This document shows, piece by piece, positions 1 to 8,187 of a DNA stretch of 64,000 nucleotides. Below the pieces are notes generated by a model, which was given only the letters and a program-made list of their open reading frames with translations, did no database searches and had not been told where the DNA came from. The stretch is from NCBI RefSeq assembly GCF_015207605.1, contig NZ_JADEWO010000003.1, positions 1 through 64,000 of the forward strand. The letters are read 5' to 3'. Origin of the DNA: Oculatella sp. LEGE 06141 (GTDB lineage: Bacteria; Cyanobacteriota; Cyanobacteriia; Elainellales; Elainellaceae). A program made the position numbers and the translations under genes. How positions within the stretch are numbered: position 1 is the first letter of the stretch; each line of letters opens with the position of its first letter.

Positions 1-77
1 ATGCTGTTGCGGCGAAGATAGTTGAGGGGTAGCCCTCTGCAAAAATAGCTCGGTGCCAGGTTTGTATTACAAAACAG

Positions 78-117
78 AACAGAGCCTTCCTACACTTCAG
101 GAGGCTCTGTTTTGTTT
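78..117 (+). terminator. Rho-independent terminator of a gene left of the window
   Basis: A 10-bp perfect stem (AACAGAGCCT at 78-87, AGGCTCTGTT at 102-111) encloses a 14-nt loop and runs into a T-rich tract ending TTTTGTTT. It reads as a terminator for a plus-strand gene upstream of the window. It lies well upstream of the SSB-like start at 232, so that gene probably has its own promoter in 118-231. Confidence 0.7.
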
Positions 118-231
118 CATGGGTAGACTCGTTAAGGTGATTTGTGGGTGTTTAGTTAATCGTTTAGCGTTTCAGGGAATTCTTGAATTCAACGAACGTT
201 GTTTTGATGAATCATCAAGGATGGGGCATTT

Positions 232-645
232 ATGTCAAGTGCAGGTTTGAACAAGTGGATCGTCAGTGGCAATTTAGCGGCTGATGCTCAGGTGAAAACG
301 GTTGAGTTACGTAGCGGCGAAACTGCACAAGTTGCTGAGGCGACGTTGTATGTTCGAAAACAGCGTAGCCGCGATGACTCGTTTACTGTAAGGCTTAGTA
401 TTTGGGAAAAGTCTTATGCTTGGCGTAAGCTTCCATACCTCAGAAAAGGGTCTCTAATTATTTGCACAGGCAGCGTTGAACCAAATCCTTTCATCTCAAG
501 CAACGGAAATATGCCAAAGGCAGGTCTAGAAATGACTGTGCTGGATATTGACCTAGATCGAGTGAAGAGTACTGAGGATGAAGAGAACCAGGCAGAAGGC
601 AGTTCTATTGAAGACTCCCCTCAACTGATTGCAGTGGAGTTTTAA
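232..645 (+). CDS. SSB-like OB-fold single-stranded DNA-binding protein
   Basis: This 137-residue protein has the layout of a cyanobacterial single-stranded DNA-binding protein. Residues 6-110 form an OB-fold-like region (WIVSGNL opening, central FTVRLSIWEK strand, GSLIICTGSV strand). An acidic low-complexity tail (residues 113-132) follows, and the protein ends in AVEF. Known SSBs end in an acidic tip with a terminal Phe that recruits repair and replication partners; here the tail is acidic and ends in Phe but lacks the usual DDDIPF-type tip. It is shorter than classical SSB, so it may be an accessory paralog. The ATG follows a purine-rich AAGGATGGGG stretch. It faces the convergent aminopeptidase gene 60 bp downstream. 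Confidence 0.7.
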   Translation: MSSAGLNKWIVSGNLAADAQVKTVELRSGETAQVAEATLYVRKQRSRDDSFTVRLSIWEKSYAWRKLPYLRKGSLIICTGSVEPNPFISSNGNMPKAGLEMTVLDIDLDRVKSTEDEENQAEGSSIEDSPQLIAVEF

Positions 646-705
646 CGACTTGTAGGAGCGATCGCCGTTAGCCGCTCAAAATTTGATGGATCGATCGCCC
701 TTTTC

Positions 706-3297
706 TTATTTTGCTCTAGCTTCCAAGCTCTCCAATCGACTCCTCAGTTCCTGGTTATCCTTCTTCAGTTGATCTACTTCTTCTTGCAATTTTTTGACGG
801 CTTTGTCTGAGCCTATGGCTTTTTGAACCCGCTGGATTGCTTCTTCGGCAATGCGACGAACTCGACCGTCTGGAGTTTGGTCGGCAAGAGATTGCAGGAT
901 GGCGATCGCACTTGGTGTTTCCATTTGACCCAGTGCCACGACAACCGCTACTTGAGTGAGGAAGAAGGTTTCGTTGGACAACTCCTCCAACCGATTGAGA
1001 ATACGTTCTACGTTAATGTTGCTTTGTCCGGTTGAAATAGCCCCCAAGGCACGAATAGCAGAAAGTCGTAGCGCTTGTGGAACCCCCGAAGTAGTGTATT
1101 TGAGAACGAGATCAAGAGCGACTTCAGACGTTTTCATCTGGCTTAGGCCGGCAATCGCTCCACTTCTTACGGTTTCGTTCCAACCTGCTCGGTTCTCCAA
1201 AGCCGATTGCAGCAAGTTCAATGCCTCGCCTTCTGTTGCAGTGTTGTTTGAAAGCCCTGCGGCTATAGTGCCGATGGCTCGGACGCTGGCCGCTTCAACA
1301 TAGTAGCTAACGTCCCCATTCTGGGCGATTGATTCAATAGCGTTGTAGCTTTCATTGGTTTTGAACTTGGCTAGAGCCTCAACCGTGCTGCGGCGTACCC
1401 TTGAATTCAGGTCTTTTAACCCTTTAACCAATCCTTCAAACGCCTGGTCTAGCTTGACAGAAGCCAGTTGACTGGCTATTTCTGCTCGGACTCCCCAAAA
1501 GGCTTCGTTTTCTAAAGCGTGAGACAACACGGTTACTGCCTCTAAACCGCCCTTTTTGGCCAGCGCTTCAACTGCGTAGATTCGAGAAATTGGATCAGGA
1601 TCGAACTGCACTTGGGACTTGAGTTCAGCAAGCGGATACTCCAATGTGACGGTTTTAAGAGTGTGATTGCCGACATCGAAGCTGATGAACTGAGGCTTTG
1701 GTAGTGGGAAATAGAAGCTTTGCTCACGCTCATGAATACGAACGGTAAACGTTTTTAACTCCTTGAACTGATTGGTTTCGACGTAGCCAAAACCAATTGG
1801 TATCTTCAAGTCAAACAAACCGCTGTTGCTACTTCTATCCCCTTCTTTTGCCTGGGTTTGGGTGATAGTGATTTTGGCGAGGTTGCTGTCCCCGTCCCAA
1901 GCATAGGCAACCGTGTAATCGGGATGTCCGCCTCGAAAAACATATTGATCGAACAAAAATTGCAAATTACGCCCGGTAGCTTTGTCGATCGCCCTTAACA
2001 AGTCAACTGTTTCTACTGTTTGATGAGCATTGTCTTGAACGAACGTGTGAATAGCTTTGGCAAAGAGTTGGTCGCTTAACGCTGCCCGAATCATGTGATA
2101 GACGCAAGCTCCCTTCTCATAGAGATGACGATCGTACAGTTCGATCGCTTCTCGATAAATATGAGTCACAATGGGGCGGCGATAGCGTGAGCTGTCTTCA
2201 TCGAGGTAACTTCGGGCTTCGTTGAGAAGATAGTAGGCCGCTTCATCGGCACCATACTCGTAGTCAGTCCATAGCACTTCAGAGTAGGATGCCATGCCTT
2301 CTTTCAACCAGGCATGAGACCAGTGTTTGATGACCACCAAATCTCCGAACCATTGGTGCGCCAATTCGTGAGCCACTAAGCTTTCAGCGTTGCGATTGTC
2401 TAATGCGGCTCGTTCATCTAGTAAGCAGCGATCGGTCAGCAGCGTGGTTGATGTGTTTTCCATGCCGCCGAAGATAAAATCATCTACGCAGACCTGAGCA
2501 TATTTGGGATAGGGATAGGGGTAGCCAAAGGTCTGACTAAAGAATTCAATCATCCGGGGCGTTTTGCCCATCGTGCGGCGGGCATCGGCTTCGCGTCCCT
2601 TCTCGACGTAATAGGTTACTGGCCGGCCTTGCCATTCGTCACGGATCTCGGCGAAGTCGCCAACCGCTAAGGTCATTAAGTAGGTTGGATGGACTTGCTT
2701 TTGAACCCAGTGGTAAATTTTGTCGTTGCCATCTTCTTCTGTGCTAACCAGCTCTCCGTTAGAGATTGCCACAAATGGTTGGGAAACGCGTACTCGAATT
2801 TCAGACGTTGCCAGTTGGCCTGGGTAATCGAAGCATGGGAACCAGAAGCGCGAGTCTTCATCTTCTCCCTGAGTCCAGACCTGGGTTGGTTTATTGGGAT
2901 AGTGCGGGTTGGGTGTGATGAAGTAAAGCCCTCGTTGGGGGTGATCCACACTGTAGGCGATCGCCACTGTGATTGGCTTTCCTGCCTCCGTTGCTGCTTG
3001 TAGCTTGATCTGCAACTGTTCACCGTCATGATCAAAGTCTTGAGCCGTATTTCCAACGGTGACAGAGATGATGTTGAGATGAACTGCATCAAGCGTGAGG
3101 CGATCGATACCGCTTTGAACTGGATTAAGACGAATGCTACAGGTGCCTTGATACCGCTGATTGGGAATGTCTAATTCTAAATCTAGAAACAGGTGCTCAA
3201 CTTGGCCAGGGCGATCGGGATTGTAGTGAGGTTTTGCACCTGGAAGTTCAAAGGATTTACGTCCGTTGTTGTCGGTATCAAAGGAAAAATGCAGCAT
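706..3297 (-). CDS. M1-family zinc aminopeptidase with C-terminal HEAT repeats
   Basis: This is an 863-residue M1-type metalloaminopeptidase that removes N-terminal residues from peptides. The substrate-binding exopeptidase motif appears as GGMEN near residue 276, and the zinc motif HELAHQWFG near residue 309, with the third ligand Glu about 20 residues further on (WLKEGMASY). Residues 1-190 form the beta-sandwich domain. The C-terminal third (about 560-830) consists of HEAT-like alpha repeats with alternating AVEALAKK-type helices. The last 30 residues form a heptad-rich coiled coil (LQEEVDQLKKDNQELRSRL). No signal peptide is visible, so it is probably cytoplasmic. The HEAT repeats plus terminal coiled coil suggest a docking or oligomerisation surface not needed for catalysis. 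The family call is firm; the substrate is unknown. Confidence 0.9.
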   Translation of the reverse strand: MLHFSFDTDNNGRKSFELPGAKPHYNPDRPGQVEHLFLDLELDIPNQRYQGTCSIRLNPVQSGIDRLTLDAVHLNIISVTVGNTAQDFDHDGEQLQIKLQAATEAGKPITVAIAYSVDHPQRGLYFITPNPHYPNKPTQVWTQGEDEDSRFWFPCFDYPGQLATSEIRVRVSQPFVAISNGELVSTEEDGNDKIYHWVQKQVHPTYLMTLAVGDFAEIRDEWQGRPVTYYVEKGREADARRTMGKTPRMIEFFSQTFGYPYPYPKYAQVCVDDFIFGGMENTSTTLLTDRCLLDERAALDNRNAESLVAHELAHQWFGDLVVIKHWSHAWLKEGMASYSEVLWTDYEYGADEAAYYLLNEARSYLDEDSSRYRRPIVTHIYREAIELYDRHLYEKGACVYHMIRAALSDQLFAKAIHTFVQDNAHQTVETVDLLRAIDKATGRNLQFLFDQYVFRGGHPDYTVAYAWDGDSNLAKITITQTQAKEGDRSSNSGLFDLKIPIGFGYVETNQFKELKTFTVRIHEREQSFYFPLPKPQFISFDVGNHTLKTVTLEYPLAELKSQVQFDPDPISRIYAVEALAKKGGLEAVTVLSHALENEAFWGVRAEIASQLASVKLDQAFEGLVKGLKDLNSRVRRSTVEALAKFKTNESYNAIESIAQNGDVSYYVEAASVRAIGTIAAGLSNNTATEGEALNLLQSALENRAGWNETVRSGAIAGLSQMKTSEVALDLVLKYTTSGVPQALRLSAIRALGAISTGQSNINVERILNRLEELSNETFFLTQVAVVVALGQMETPSAIAILQSLADQTPDGRVRRIAEEAIQRVQKAIGSDKAVKKLQEEVDQLKKDNQELRSRLESLEARAK

Positions 3298-3493
3298 TAG
3301 GAGGAGTGCTAAGAACGCTAATGAATTTTGTGAGGTCAGGAAAAATGATTTTGAAGCAAATACCTCTTACAGGTTAACCGCCCAAAGCCAGTGAATGTCT
3401 ATTGATCCTGCATTCTGCCCTAAGATAACCGTTGCTGTCTACGTTTTTTAGCTGTTAAGTAAAAATCAATTTAATCTCATTATGAGAAGCTAA

Positions 3494-3739
3494 TTACTCA
3501 ATAGAGTCGGGATGGGAGTGGCTTTCAGCGGGCGGAACCGGATCATAGCCGCCGGGATGAAATGGATGACAGCGTGAAATGCGCCGCATTGCCAACCCAC
3601 TGCCGCGCCACACTCCGTGACGGGCGATCGCTTCAATTGCATATTGAGAACAGGTGGGTTGAAAGCGACAAACCGGGGGGTAGAGCGGTGAAATGAGAAG
3701 CCGATACCCCCGAATTAAGGTGACGACGAGCATCTTCAT
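3494..3739 (-). CDS. yidD: YidD membrane protein insertion efficiency factor
   Basis: This 81-residue protein matches the YidD family throughout. It has a short amphipathic start ([19 protein letters not shown]), the conserved [15 protein letters not shown] block and the [13 protein letters not shown] signature. Known YidD proteins are peripheral inner-membrane factors that assist YidC-dependent insertion. In many bacteria yidD lies between rnpA and yidC; here those genes are at 49.9-52.1 kb and a PH-domain gene fills the slot, so yidD is a stand-alone gene. The start is the ATG that opens the family's usual N-terminus. It is divergent from the flavoprotein operon starting at 3899. Confidence 0.93.
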   Translation of the reverse strand: MKMLVVTLIRGYRLLISPLYPPVCRFQPTCSQYAIEAIARHGVWRGSGLAMRRISRCHPFHPGGYDPVPPAESHSHPDSIE

Positions 3740-3898
3740 AGCTTCATTTTATGGCATCTCTTTCGCCGTGTGGCTGCTCACCAGTGTTGGGGCAGGTCTG
3801 GGTTGAGCCAGAAGGAACAGGCTACTGGCTGAGATAGGGGGAAGTCTGAAGCCATTTCTCATTAGGATTGGAAGTAAACCCCTCCATCTATCACCGCT

Positions 3899-5455
3899 AT
3901 GACTCAAACAGAACATATCCTGTCTGCTTTACCGGGAGATGTCTTATCTGGACTTCGGCAAGCCGATCGCCTCTGGCGAGCCTACTGCGAGGATACATTA
4001 CCCCACCCAACGGTGATTAAAGAAAGTCAGGAACTGCTGGGGACGGTGGATTGGGATGTCGTCATTTGCGGCGGCACATTAGGCATTATGGTGGGTGCTG
4101 CCTTGGCACAGGCCGGTTGGCGCGTTGCCCTGGTTGAGCGCGGGCAATTGCGGGGGCGGGAGCAGGAATGGAATATTTCTCGCAACGAACTCCAGGTGTT
4201 GGTTGAGTTGAACCTGCTGAGCGAGGCTGAACTGGAACAGGCGATCGCCACAGAGTACAACCCTGGCCGGATTAGCTTTCATCAAGGCGTTGAGCTGTGG
4301 GTTGAGGATGTTCTGAATGTGGGTGTAGATCCCGTCTTCTTGCTGGATACGCTGAAAGCAAGGTTTTTGGCAGCAGGCGGTCAGTTGTTAGAACACACTG
4401 CCTTTGAAGGGGCTGTTGTGCATGGTGACGGTGTTAACGTTGCGGCTGGAGATGGGTTGAAGACTCGGTTGCTGATAGATGCCATGGGGCACTTTTCTCC
4501 AATTTCGCGCCAAGCTCGTCAAAACCGTCAACCCGATGCTGTTTGTATGGTGGTAGGAACCTGTGCCACTGGATTTCCTGAGAACAAAACAGGGGATTTG
4601 TTTGCCTCGTTTACGCCAACCCAAAATCACTGCCAGTATTTTTGGGAAGCATTTCCGGCACGTGATGGTAGAACGACTTACCTGTTCACATACCTGGATG
4701 CCCATCCCGATCGCCCCAGTTTAGAACATTTGTTTGACGAGTATTGGCGGCTACTGCCTGCCTACCAGGGAGCAGAAATAGCGCAGTTACAGGTTAAACG
4801 GGCACTATTTGGCTTTTTTCCCTGTTATCGGCAAAGCCCTTTGCAATCTCAATGGAATCGAACTTTGCCAGTGGGTGATAGCAGTGGCAACCAGTCGCCG
4901 CTGAGCTTTGGCGGGTTTGGTGCCATGATCCGTCATCTTAAACGGTTGACTCAGGGGGTTCATGCGGCGCTGGAGGCTGATCTGCTCAGCCGCCAGCATT
5001 TAGCCATGCTTCAGCCTTACCAACCTAATTTGACTGTGACCTGGCTGTTTCAACGAGCGATGAGCGTTGGCGTGGAGCAAGAAATTGCCCCCAACCAAAT
5101 TAACCAACTGCTTTCAAGCGTGTTTCAACAAATGGAACAGTTGGGCGATCCGGTGCTAAGGCCATTTCTACAAGATGTGGTGCAGTTTCCGGCACTGTGC
5201 CAAACCTTGCTGCGAACATCCATTTACCATCCCCTGTTGGTGCTAAAAATTCTGCCGCATGTGGGGCTAATGACATTGCTTGAATGGGTGATTCACTATG
5301 TCAATTTGGGGATCTATGCTGGATTGTATCCCCTTGCCAGTGCAGTCCGTCCCTGGTTCAAGGAGATGCCATTGGCTCAACAATACTATATCGATCGCTG
5401 GCTTGAAGCCTTGCAGTACGGATCAGGTGGCGATTATGAGGACATGCAACGATGA
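3899..5455 (+). CDS. cruP: FAD-dependent oxidoreductase of the CruA/CruP lycopene cyclase family
   Basis: This 518-residue flavoprotein has a dinucleotide-binding fold at residues 52-82 (DVVICGGTLGIMVG, with a ribose-binding Glu in ALVERG). A family-like block follows (WNISRNELQVLVELNLL), then a second FAD segment (PVGDSSGNQSPLSFGGFG). From memory, these features match the CruA/CruP family of cyanobacterial and plastid carotenoid cyclase-like proteins, and the length fits CruP better than CruA. CruP's role is debated (weak cyclase activity, or limiting peroxidised or cis-carotenoids under stress). The next gene overlaps its stop by 4 bp (ATGA), so the two are translationally coupled. A generic FAD-dependent dehydrogenase is the alternative; the CruP name is moderately sure. 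Confidence 0.65.
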   Translation: MTQTEHILSALPGDVLSGLRQADRLWRAYCEDTLPHPTVIKESQELLGTVDWDVVICGGTLGIMVGAALAQAGWRVALVERGQLRGREQEWNISRNELQVLVELNLLSEAELEQAIATEYNPGRISFHQGVELWVEDVLNVGVDPVFLLDTLKARFLAAGGQLLEHTAFEGAVVHGDGVNVAAGDGLKTRLLIDAMGHFSPISRQARQNRQPDAVCMVVGTCATGFPENKTGDLFASFTPTQNHCQYFWEAFPARDGRTTYLFTYLDAHPDRPSLEHLFDEYWRLLPAYQGAEIAQLQVKRALFGFFPCYRQSPLQSQWNRTLPVGDSSGNQSPLSFGGFGAMIRHLKRLTQGVHAALEADLLSRQHLAMLQPYQPNLTVTWLFQRAMSVGVEQEIAPNQINQLLSSVFQQMEQLGDPVLRPFLQDVVQFPALCQTLLRTSIYHPLLVLKILPHVGLMTLLEWVIHYVNLGIYAGLYPLASAVRPWFKEMPLAQQYYIDRWLEALQYGSGGDYEDMQR

Positions 5456-5988
5456 AGAAAGCGCTGTACATGCTGGCTGAGTTCAGCGATCGCGACTTTG
5501 AGTGGCTGTTAACTGCTGGTACCAAACGAGACATTGCTGCTGGTACTACCTTGATCTATGAAGGGATACCGACAGATGCGTTGTACATTGTGCTAAACGG
5601 ATCGTTGGCTGTACTGGTAGAAGCCTTTGGCGGTGAAGAAATTGCCCAACTGCACCAGGGCGAGGTGGTAGGGGAAATGTCGCTGATTGATACTCGCCTG
5701 CCGTCTGCTACGGTAAAGGCGGCTGAAGATTCTATAGTTTGGGCGATTCCGCGATCGCAGTTGACCCGGAAACTGGGGCAAGATGTGGCGTTTGCGGCGC
5801 ACTTTTATCATGCGATCGCGGCTTTCCTGTCGGATCGGTTGCGGGGAACCGTAAGTCGATTGGGCTACAACAAAGACCAGCCAGACTCAGAAAATGACAA
5901 CGACATTAATCCAGATACATTAAAGAGTTTAGAACTGGCGCAAATTCGTCTGGATTGGTTGCTAACTCGCCTCAAAGAAGCGTCTTAA
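5452..5988 (+). CDS. Cyclic-nucleotide-binding domain protein
   Basis: This 178-residue protein is mostly one CAP/cNMP-binding beta-barrel (about residues 8-120). The phosphate-binding-cassette region reads GEVVGEMSLIDTRLPSATVKA, where the GE...S..D..PSATV pattern is typical of the family. An alpha-helical tail follows, and there is no helix-turn-helix. It is therefore a sensor or regulatory domain rather than a Crp-type transcription factor. The arginine normally contacting the cyclic phosphate is present in the TRLPSATV segment. Its start overlaps the upstream stop as ATGA, and the next gene begins 10 bp downstream. The three genes look like one transcript in which this domain may sense cAMP or cGMP. 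Confidence 0.85.
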   Translation: MKKALYMLAEFSDRDFEWLLTAGTKRDIAAGTTLIYEGIPTDALYIVLNGSLAVLVEAFGGEEIAQLHQGEVVGEMSLIDTRLPSATVKAAEDSIVWAIPRSQLTRKLGQDVAFAAHFYHAIAAFLSDRLRGTVSRLGYNKDQPDSENDNDINPDTLKSLELAQIRLDWLLTRLKEAS

Positions 5989-5997
5989 TGCTGACCT

Positions 5998-6828
5998 ATG
6001 GAGTTCTCACTAGCAAGACAGCGGTTTTATCAAGAAGTGCGTCAGCCTGAAGGCGAAATCGATTTGGCCAGGGCTGCACTGTATCTAGCCCAGGAAGAGT
6101 ATCCGAACCTTGAGCCAGAAAACTATCTCAGCACCTTAGAAACAATGGCAGCCGAGGTAGAGGAACGGTTGCCGCAGGAGCAGTACCCCCTGCGGGTCAT
6201 TCAAACCATCAATCGCTACCTGTATGACGATTTGGGCTTTAGCGGCAACCAGGCCGACTATTATGACCCGCGAAACAGCTATTTGAATCAGGTACTCGAT
6301 CGGCGCACTGGTATTCCCATCACCTTATCGCTGGTGTATTTGGAGATTGCTCGCCGGGTTAACTTTCCTATGGTCGGCATTGGTATGCCCAGTCATTTTT
6401 TGATTCGCCCGACCGTTGGCCAAATGGAAGTATTTGTTGATCCGTTCCATCAGGGGGAGGTGTTGTTTTTGGAGGACTGCCAGGAGCGACTCAGCCAACT
6501 GTATGGTAGACCGATCGAAATTCAGCCGGAGTTTGTGGAAGCGGTAACCGCAGAGCAATTCCTGGCGCGGATGCTGTCCAATCTTAAGATGATTTACCTT
6601 AACCGAGAGGAAATTGAGAAAGCGCTGGCGGCGATCGAACGCATTTTGTTGCTGTTTCCTGATGCGGCCTTCGAACGGCGCGATCGCGGCTTACTCTACT
6701 ATCATCTCGGTCGGTGGACAGAAGCTACCACCGATTTAGAAGCTTATTTAATGGATATGCCAACGGCTCAGGATACTCCTGTGATTTTGCAACTGCTAGA
6801 GCAAATGAGCCAGGAAAACAGCGATTGA
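5998..6828 (+). CDS. SirB1-like transglutaminase-fold / TPR protein
   Basis: This 276-residue protein belongs to the SirB1 (transglutaminase-like core 2 plus TPR) family. The N-terminal domain contains DRRTGIPITLSLVYLEIARR and the GIGMPSHFLIRP block, both hallmarks of the family. Residues about 190-270 form TPR-like helices (ALAAIERILLLFPDAAFERRDRGLLYYHLG). No Cys is present in the PITLSLVY region, so I do not propose transglutaminase or protease activity. Members are widespread and their biochemical role is poorly defined. It is the third gene of the flavoprotein / cNMP-binding unit. It ends 11 bp before the convergent txlA stop, with no clear terminator between them. Confidence 0.8.
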   Translation: MEFSLARQRFYQEVRQPEGEIDLARAALYLAQEEYPNLEPENYLSTLETMAAEVEERLPQEQYPLRVIQTINRYLYDDLGFSGNQADYYDPRNSYLNQVLDRRTGIPITLSLVYLEIARRVNFPMVGIGMPSHFLIRPTVGQMEVFVDPFHQGEVLFLEDCQERLSQLYGRPIEIQPEFVEAVTAEQFLARMLSNLKMIYLNREEIEKALAAIERILLLFPDAAFERRDRGLLYYHLGRWTEATTDLEAYLMDMPTAQDTPVILQLLEQMSQENSD

Positions 6829-6839
6829 AGTTGGTGAGG

Positions 6840-7439
6840 CTACTGAACCACCTGGCTGCCATGACTGCGAGGATCGTCTGAGCCCGTTTTGGGTAGGGTA
6901 GATGGCTCAACTTCAGAGATTTTGCCGCGTGCGGTTTGCAGATATGGAAGAGACTGCCCGGTGGCTAGCGCGTCTAAATTGGCGGCCATCACTGATTTTG
7001 GCTGTTCTCCAATGGCGCTGGCGATCGCTTCACCCTGTTCATCTAAATAAACAAAATGAGGGATGCCATCCACTCGATAATGCAATAATTCCGGCAGCCA
7101 TTTGTTGTTGTCTACGTTTAGCATGACAAAATTAACGCGATCGCCATACTCTTGCTTCAGGGTATCCAAATCCTCTGCCATTGCCTGACAGGTTGTACAC
7201 CAGTTGGCATAGAACTCTAACAACGTTGGTTTGTGGTTAGTCAGCGCCAGTTCCATTGGCGTTGCGGCCTCGGCCATAGCGGATAGCGACACGGAGTTGG
7301 TTTCGGTACGCAACCCAAAGAAGACCGCCGTGCTGAGGGCGATCGCCACCAGTACAATCACCAAATTTCTGATGCGTGCGGCCAGGTTAAAGTCAGGCTG
7401 GGGATTGGGGGTTGGAGCCGAGTTGGGATTAACTGTCAT
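6840..7439 (-). CDS. txlA: Membrane-anchored thioredoxin-like protein, TxlA/HCF164 type
   Basis: I place the start at the ATG at 7439 (199 residues, MTVNPNSAP...). A longer frame back to a TTG at 7523 exists but adds an unlikely N-terminus. A single membrane anchor (about residues 23-43) precedes a thioredoxin fold with active site WCTTC at 80-84, the Asp/Asn-rich strand VNFVMLNVDNNKW and the cis-Pro motif GIPHFVYLD. This matches TxlA, the cyanobacterial homolog of plant HCF164. HCF164 is a thylakoid thioredoxin-like protein that delivers reducing power across the membrane for cytochrome b6f assembly. The motif confirms a redox-active CXXC; the precise partner is inferred. It is convergent with the SirB1-like gene. 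Confidence 0.85.
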   Translation of the reverse strand: MTVNPNSAPTPNPQPDFNLAARIRNLVIVLVAIALSTAVFFGLRTETNSVSLSAMAEAATPMELALTNHKPTLLEFYANWCTTCQAMAEDLDTLKQEYGDRVNFVMLNVDNNKWLPELLHYRVDGIPHFVYLDEQGEAIASAIGEQPKSVMAANLDALATGQSLPYLQTARGKISEVEPSTLPKTGSDDPRSHGSQVVQ

Positions 7440-7623
7440 AGGGGCTTGAGGATATCTACTTCGTGTGAATATTTGCCAGAATTGATCAAGCAGGTGGTTA
7501 AGAGATTGTTTTAAACGTATCAAATGGGCTGCATCCGCCCTCCAAATCCCTCAAGGTTGAGGACTTAGCGGCAAGCCAGAAACGGCGACGGTTTGTGACA
7601 ATCGACACTTTCAAGCCATTCTC

Positions 7624-7656
7624 TAAGAGCCAGTGGAATGCGCCACGACGCTCTTA
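7624..7656 (+). other. Hairpin in the leader upstream of the NIL-ferredoxin gene
   Basis: A 7-bp outer stem (TAAGAGC 7624-7630, GCTCTTA 7650-7656) with an inner GTGG/CCAC pair (7633-7636, 7643-7646) is followed by ATTTTC. It sits 38 bp before the GTG start of the ferredoxin. It could be a leader attenuator or an mRNA-stabilising hairpin; which one is not decided by the sequence. Confidence 0.4.
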
Positions 7657-7694
7657 ATTTTCAGTCTAACGGAACTCGTTCAAGGGACTATGTT

Positions 7695-8099
7695 GTGAAG
7701 AAGCGAGCCACACTTACCTTTCCAAAACGTGCGGTTCACATGCCCGTTACCTATCGATTGGCAAAGGACTTTAACGTTGCGGCAAACATCATTCGGGCAC
7801 AGGTTGCGCCTAATCAAATTGGCACCCTGGTGGTTGAGCTATCGGGAGATATTGATCAACTGGATGCGGCAATAGACTGGTTGCGATCGCAAGATATTGG
7901 CATTTCCACCGCGAGTCGAGAAATAGTGATCGACGAGGAGACCTGTGTTCACTGCGGGTTGTGTACAGGGGTATGCCCCACAGAAGCGCTAAATCTTGAC
8001 CCCCAAACCTTTCGACTCAACTTTACGCGATCGCGCTGTGTGGTTTGCGAGCAGTGTATTCCCACCTGTCCTGTGCAAGCTATTTCTATCAATCTCTAA
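7695..8099 (+). CDS. NIL-domain 4Fe-4S ferredoxin-like protein
   Basis: I start this at GTG 7695, which gives the family's usual opening (M)KKRATLTFPKRAV; an AAGGGA purine stretch lies about 8 nt upstream. The ATG at 7638 would add an unconserved tail. The 134-residue protein has an NIL domain (residues 1-75), the small-ligand-binding fold also seen in methionine ABC transporter ATPases. It is fused to a two-cluster ferredoxin domain with CVHCGLCTGVCP and CVVCEQCIPTCP. All eight cluster cysteines are present. Such proteins are linked in the literature to sulfur amino-acid or homocysteine metabolism, but the role here is inferred. It lies upstream of crtW, which has its own palindromic leader. 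Confidence 0.85.
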   Translation: MKKRATLTFPKRAVHMPVTYRLAKDFNVAANIIRAQVAPNQIGTLVVELSGDIDQLDAAIDWLRSQDIGISTASREIVIDEETCVHCGLCTGVCPTEALNLDPQTFRLNFTRSRCVVCEQCIPTCPVQAISINL

Positions 8100-8146
8100 C
8101 CTGTGGATCTAACTCGCGGATGGCATTTTGGCTTTCTCGAATGCGC

Positions 8147-8163
8147 TACGTTTAAAAAACGTA
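8147..8163. promoter_or_regulatory. Palindrome upstream of crtW
   Basis: The inverted repeat TACGTTT / AAACGTA (8147-8153 and 8157-8163, 3-nt centre) ends 24 bp before the crtW start codon. It may be an operator or a weak hairpin after the NIL-ferredoxin gene. It lacks a T-run, which makes a terminator less likely. Confidence 0.35.
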
Positions 8164-8187
8164 ACGAAATGCAGAGAATTTTGAAGA

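Noticed and set aside
53-250. 65-residue plus-strand frame at the left end
   Set aside because: It runs across the terminator hairpin at 78-117 and overlaps the SSB-like start.
7440-7523. TTG start at 7523 for txlA
   Set aside because: It adds 28 residues with no family match, while ATG 7439 gives the normal length.
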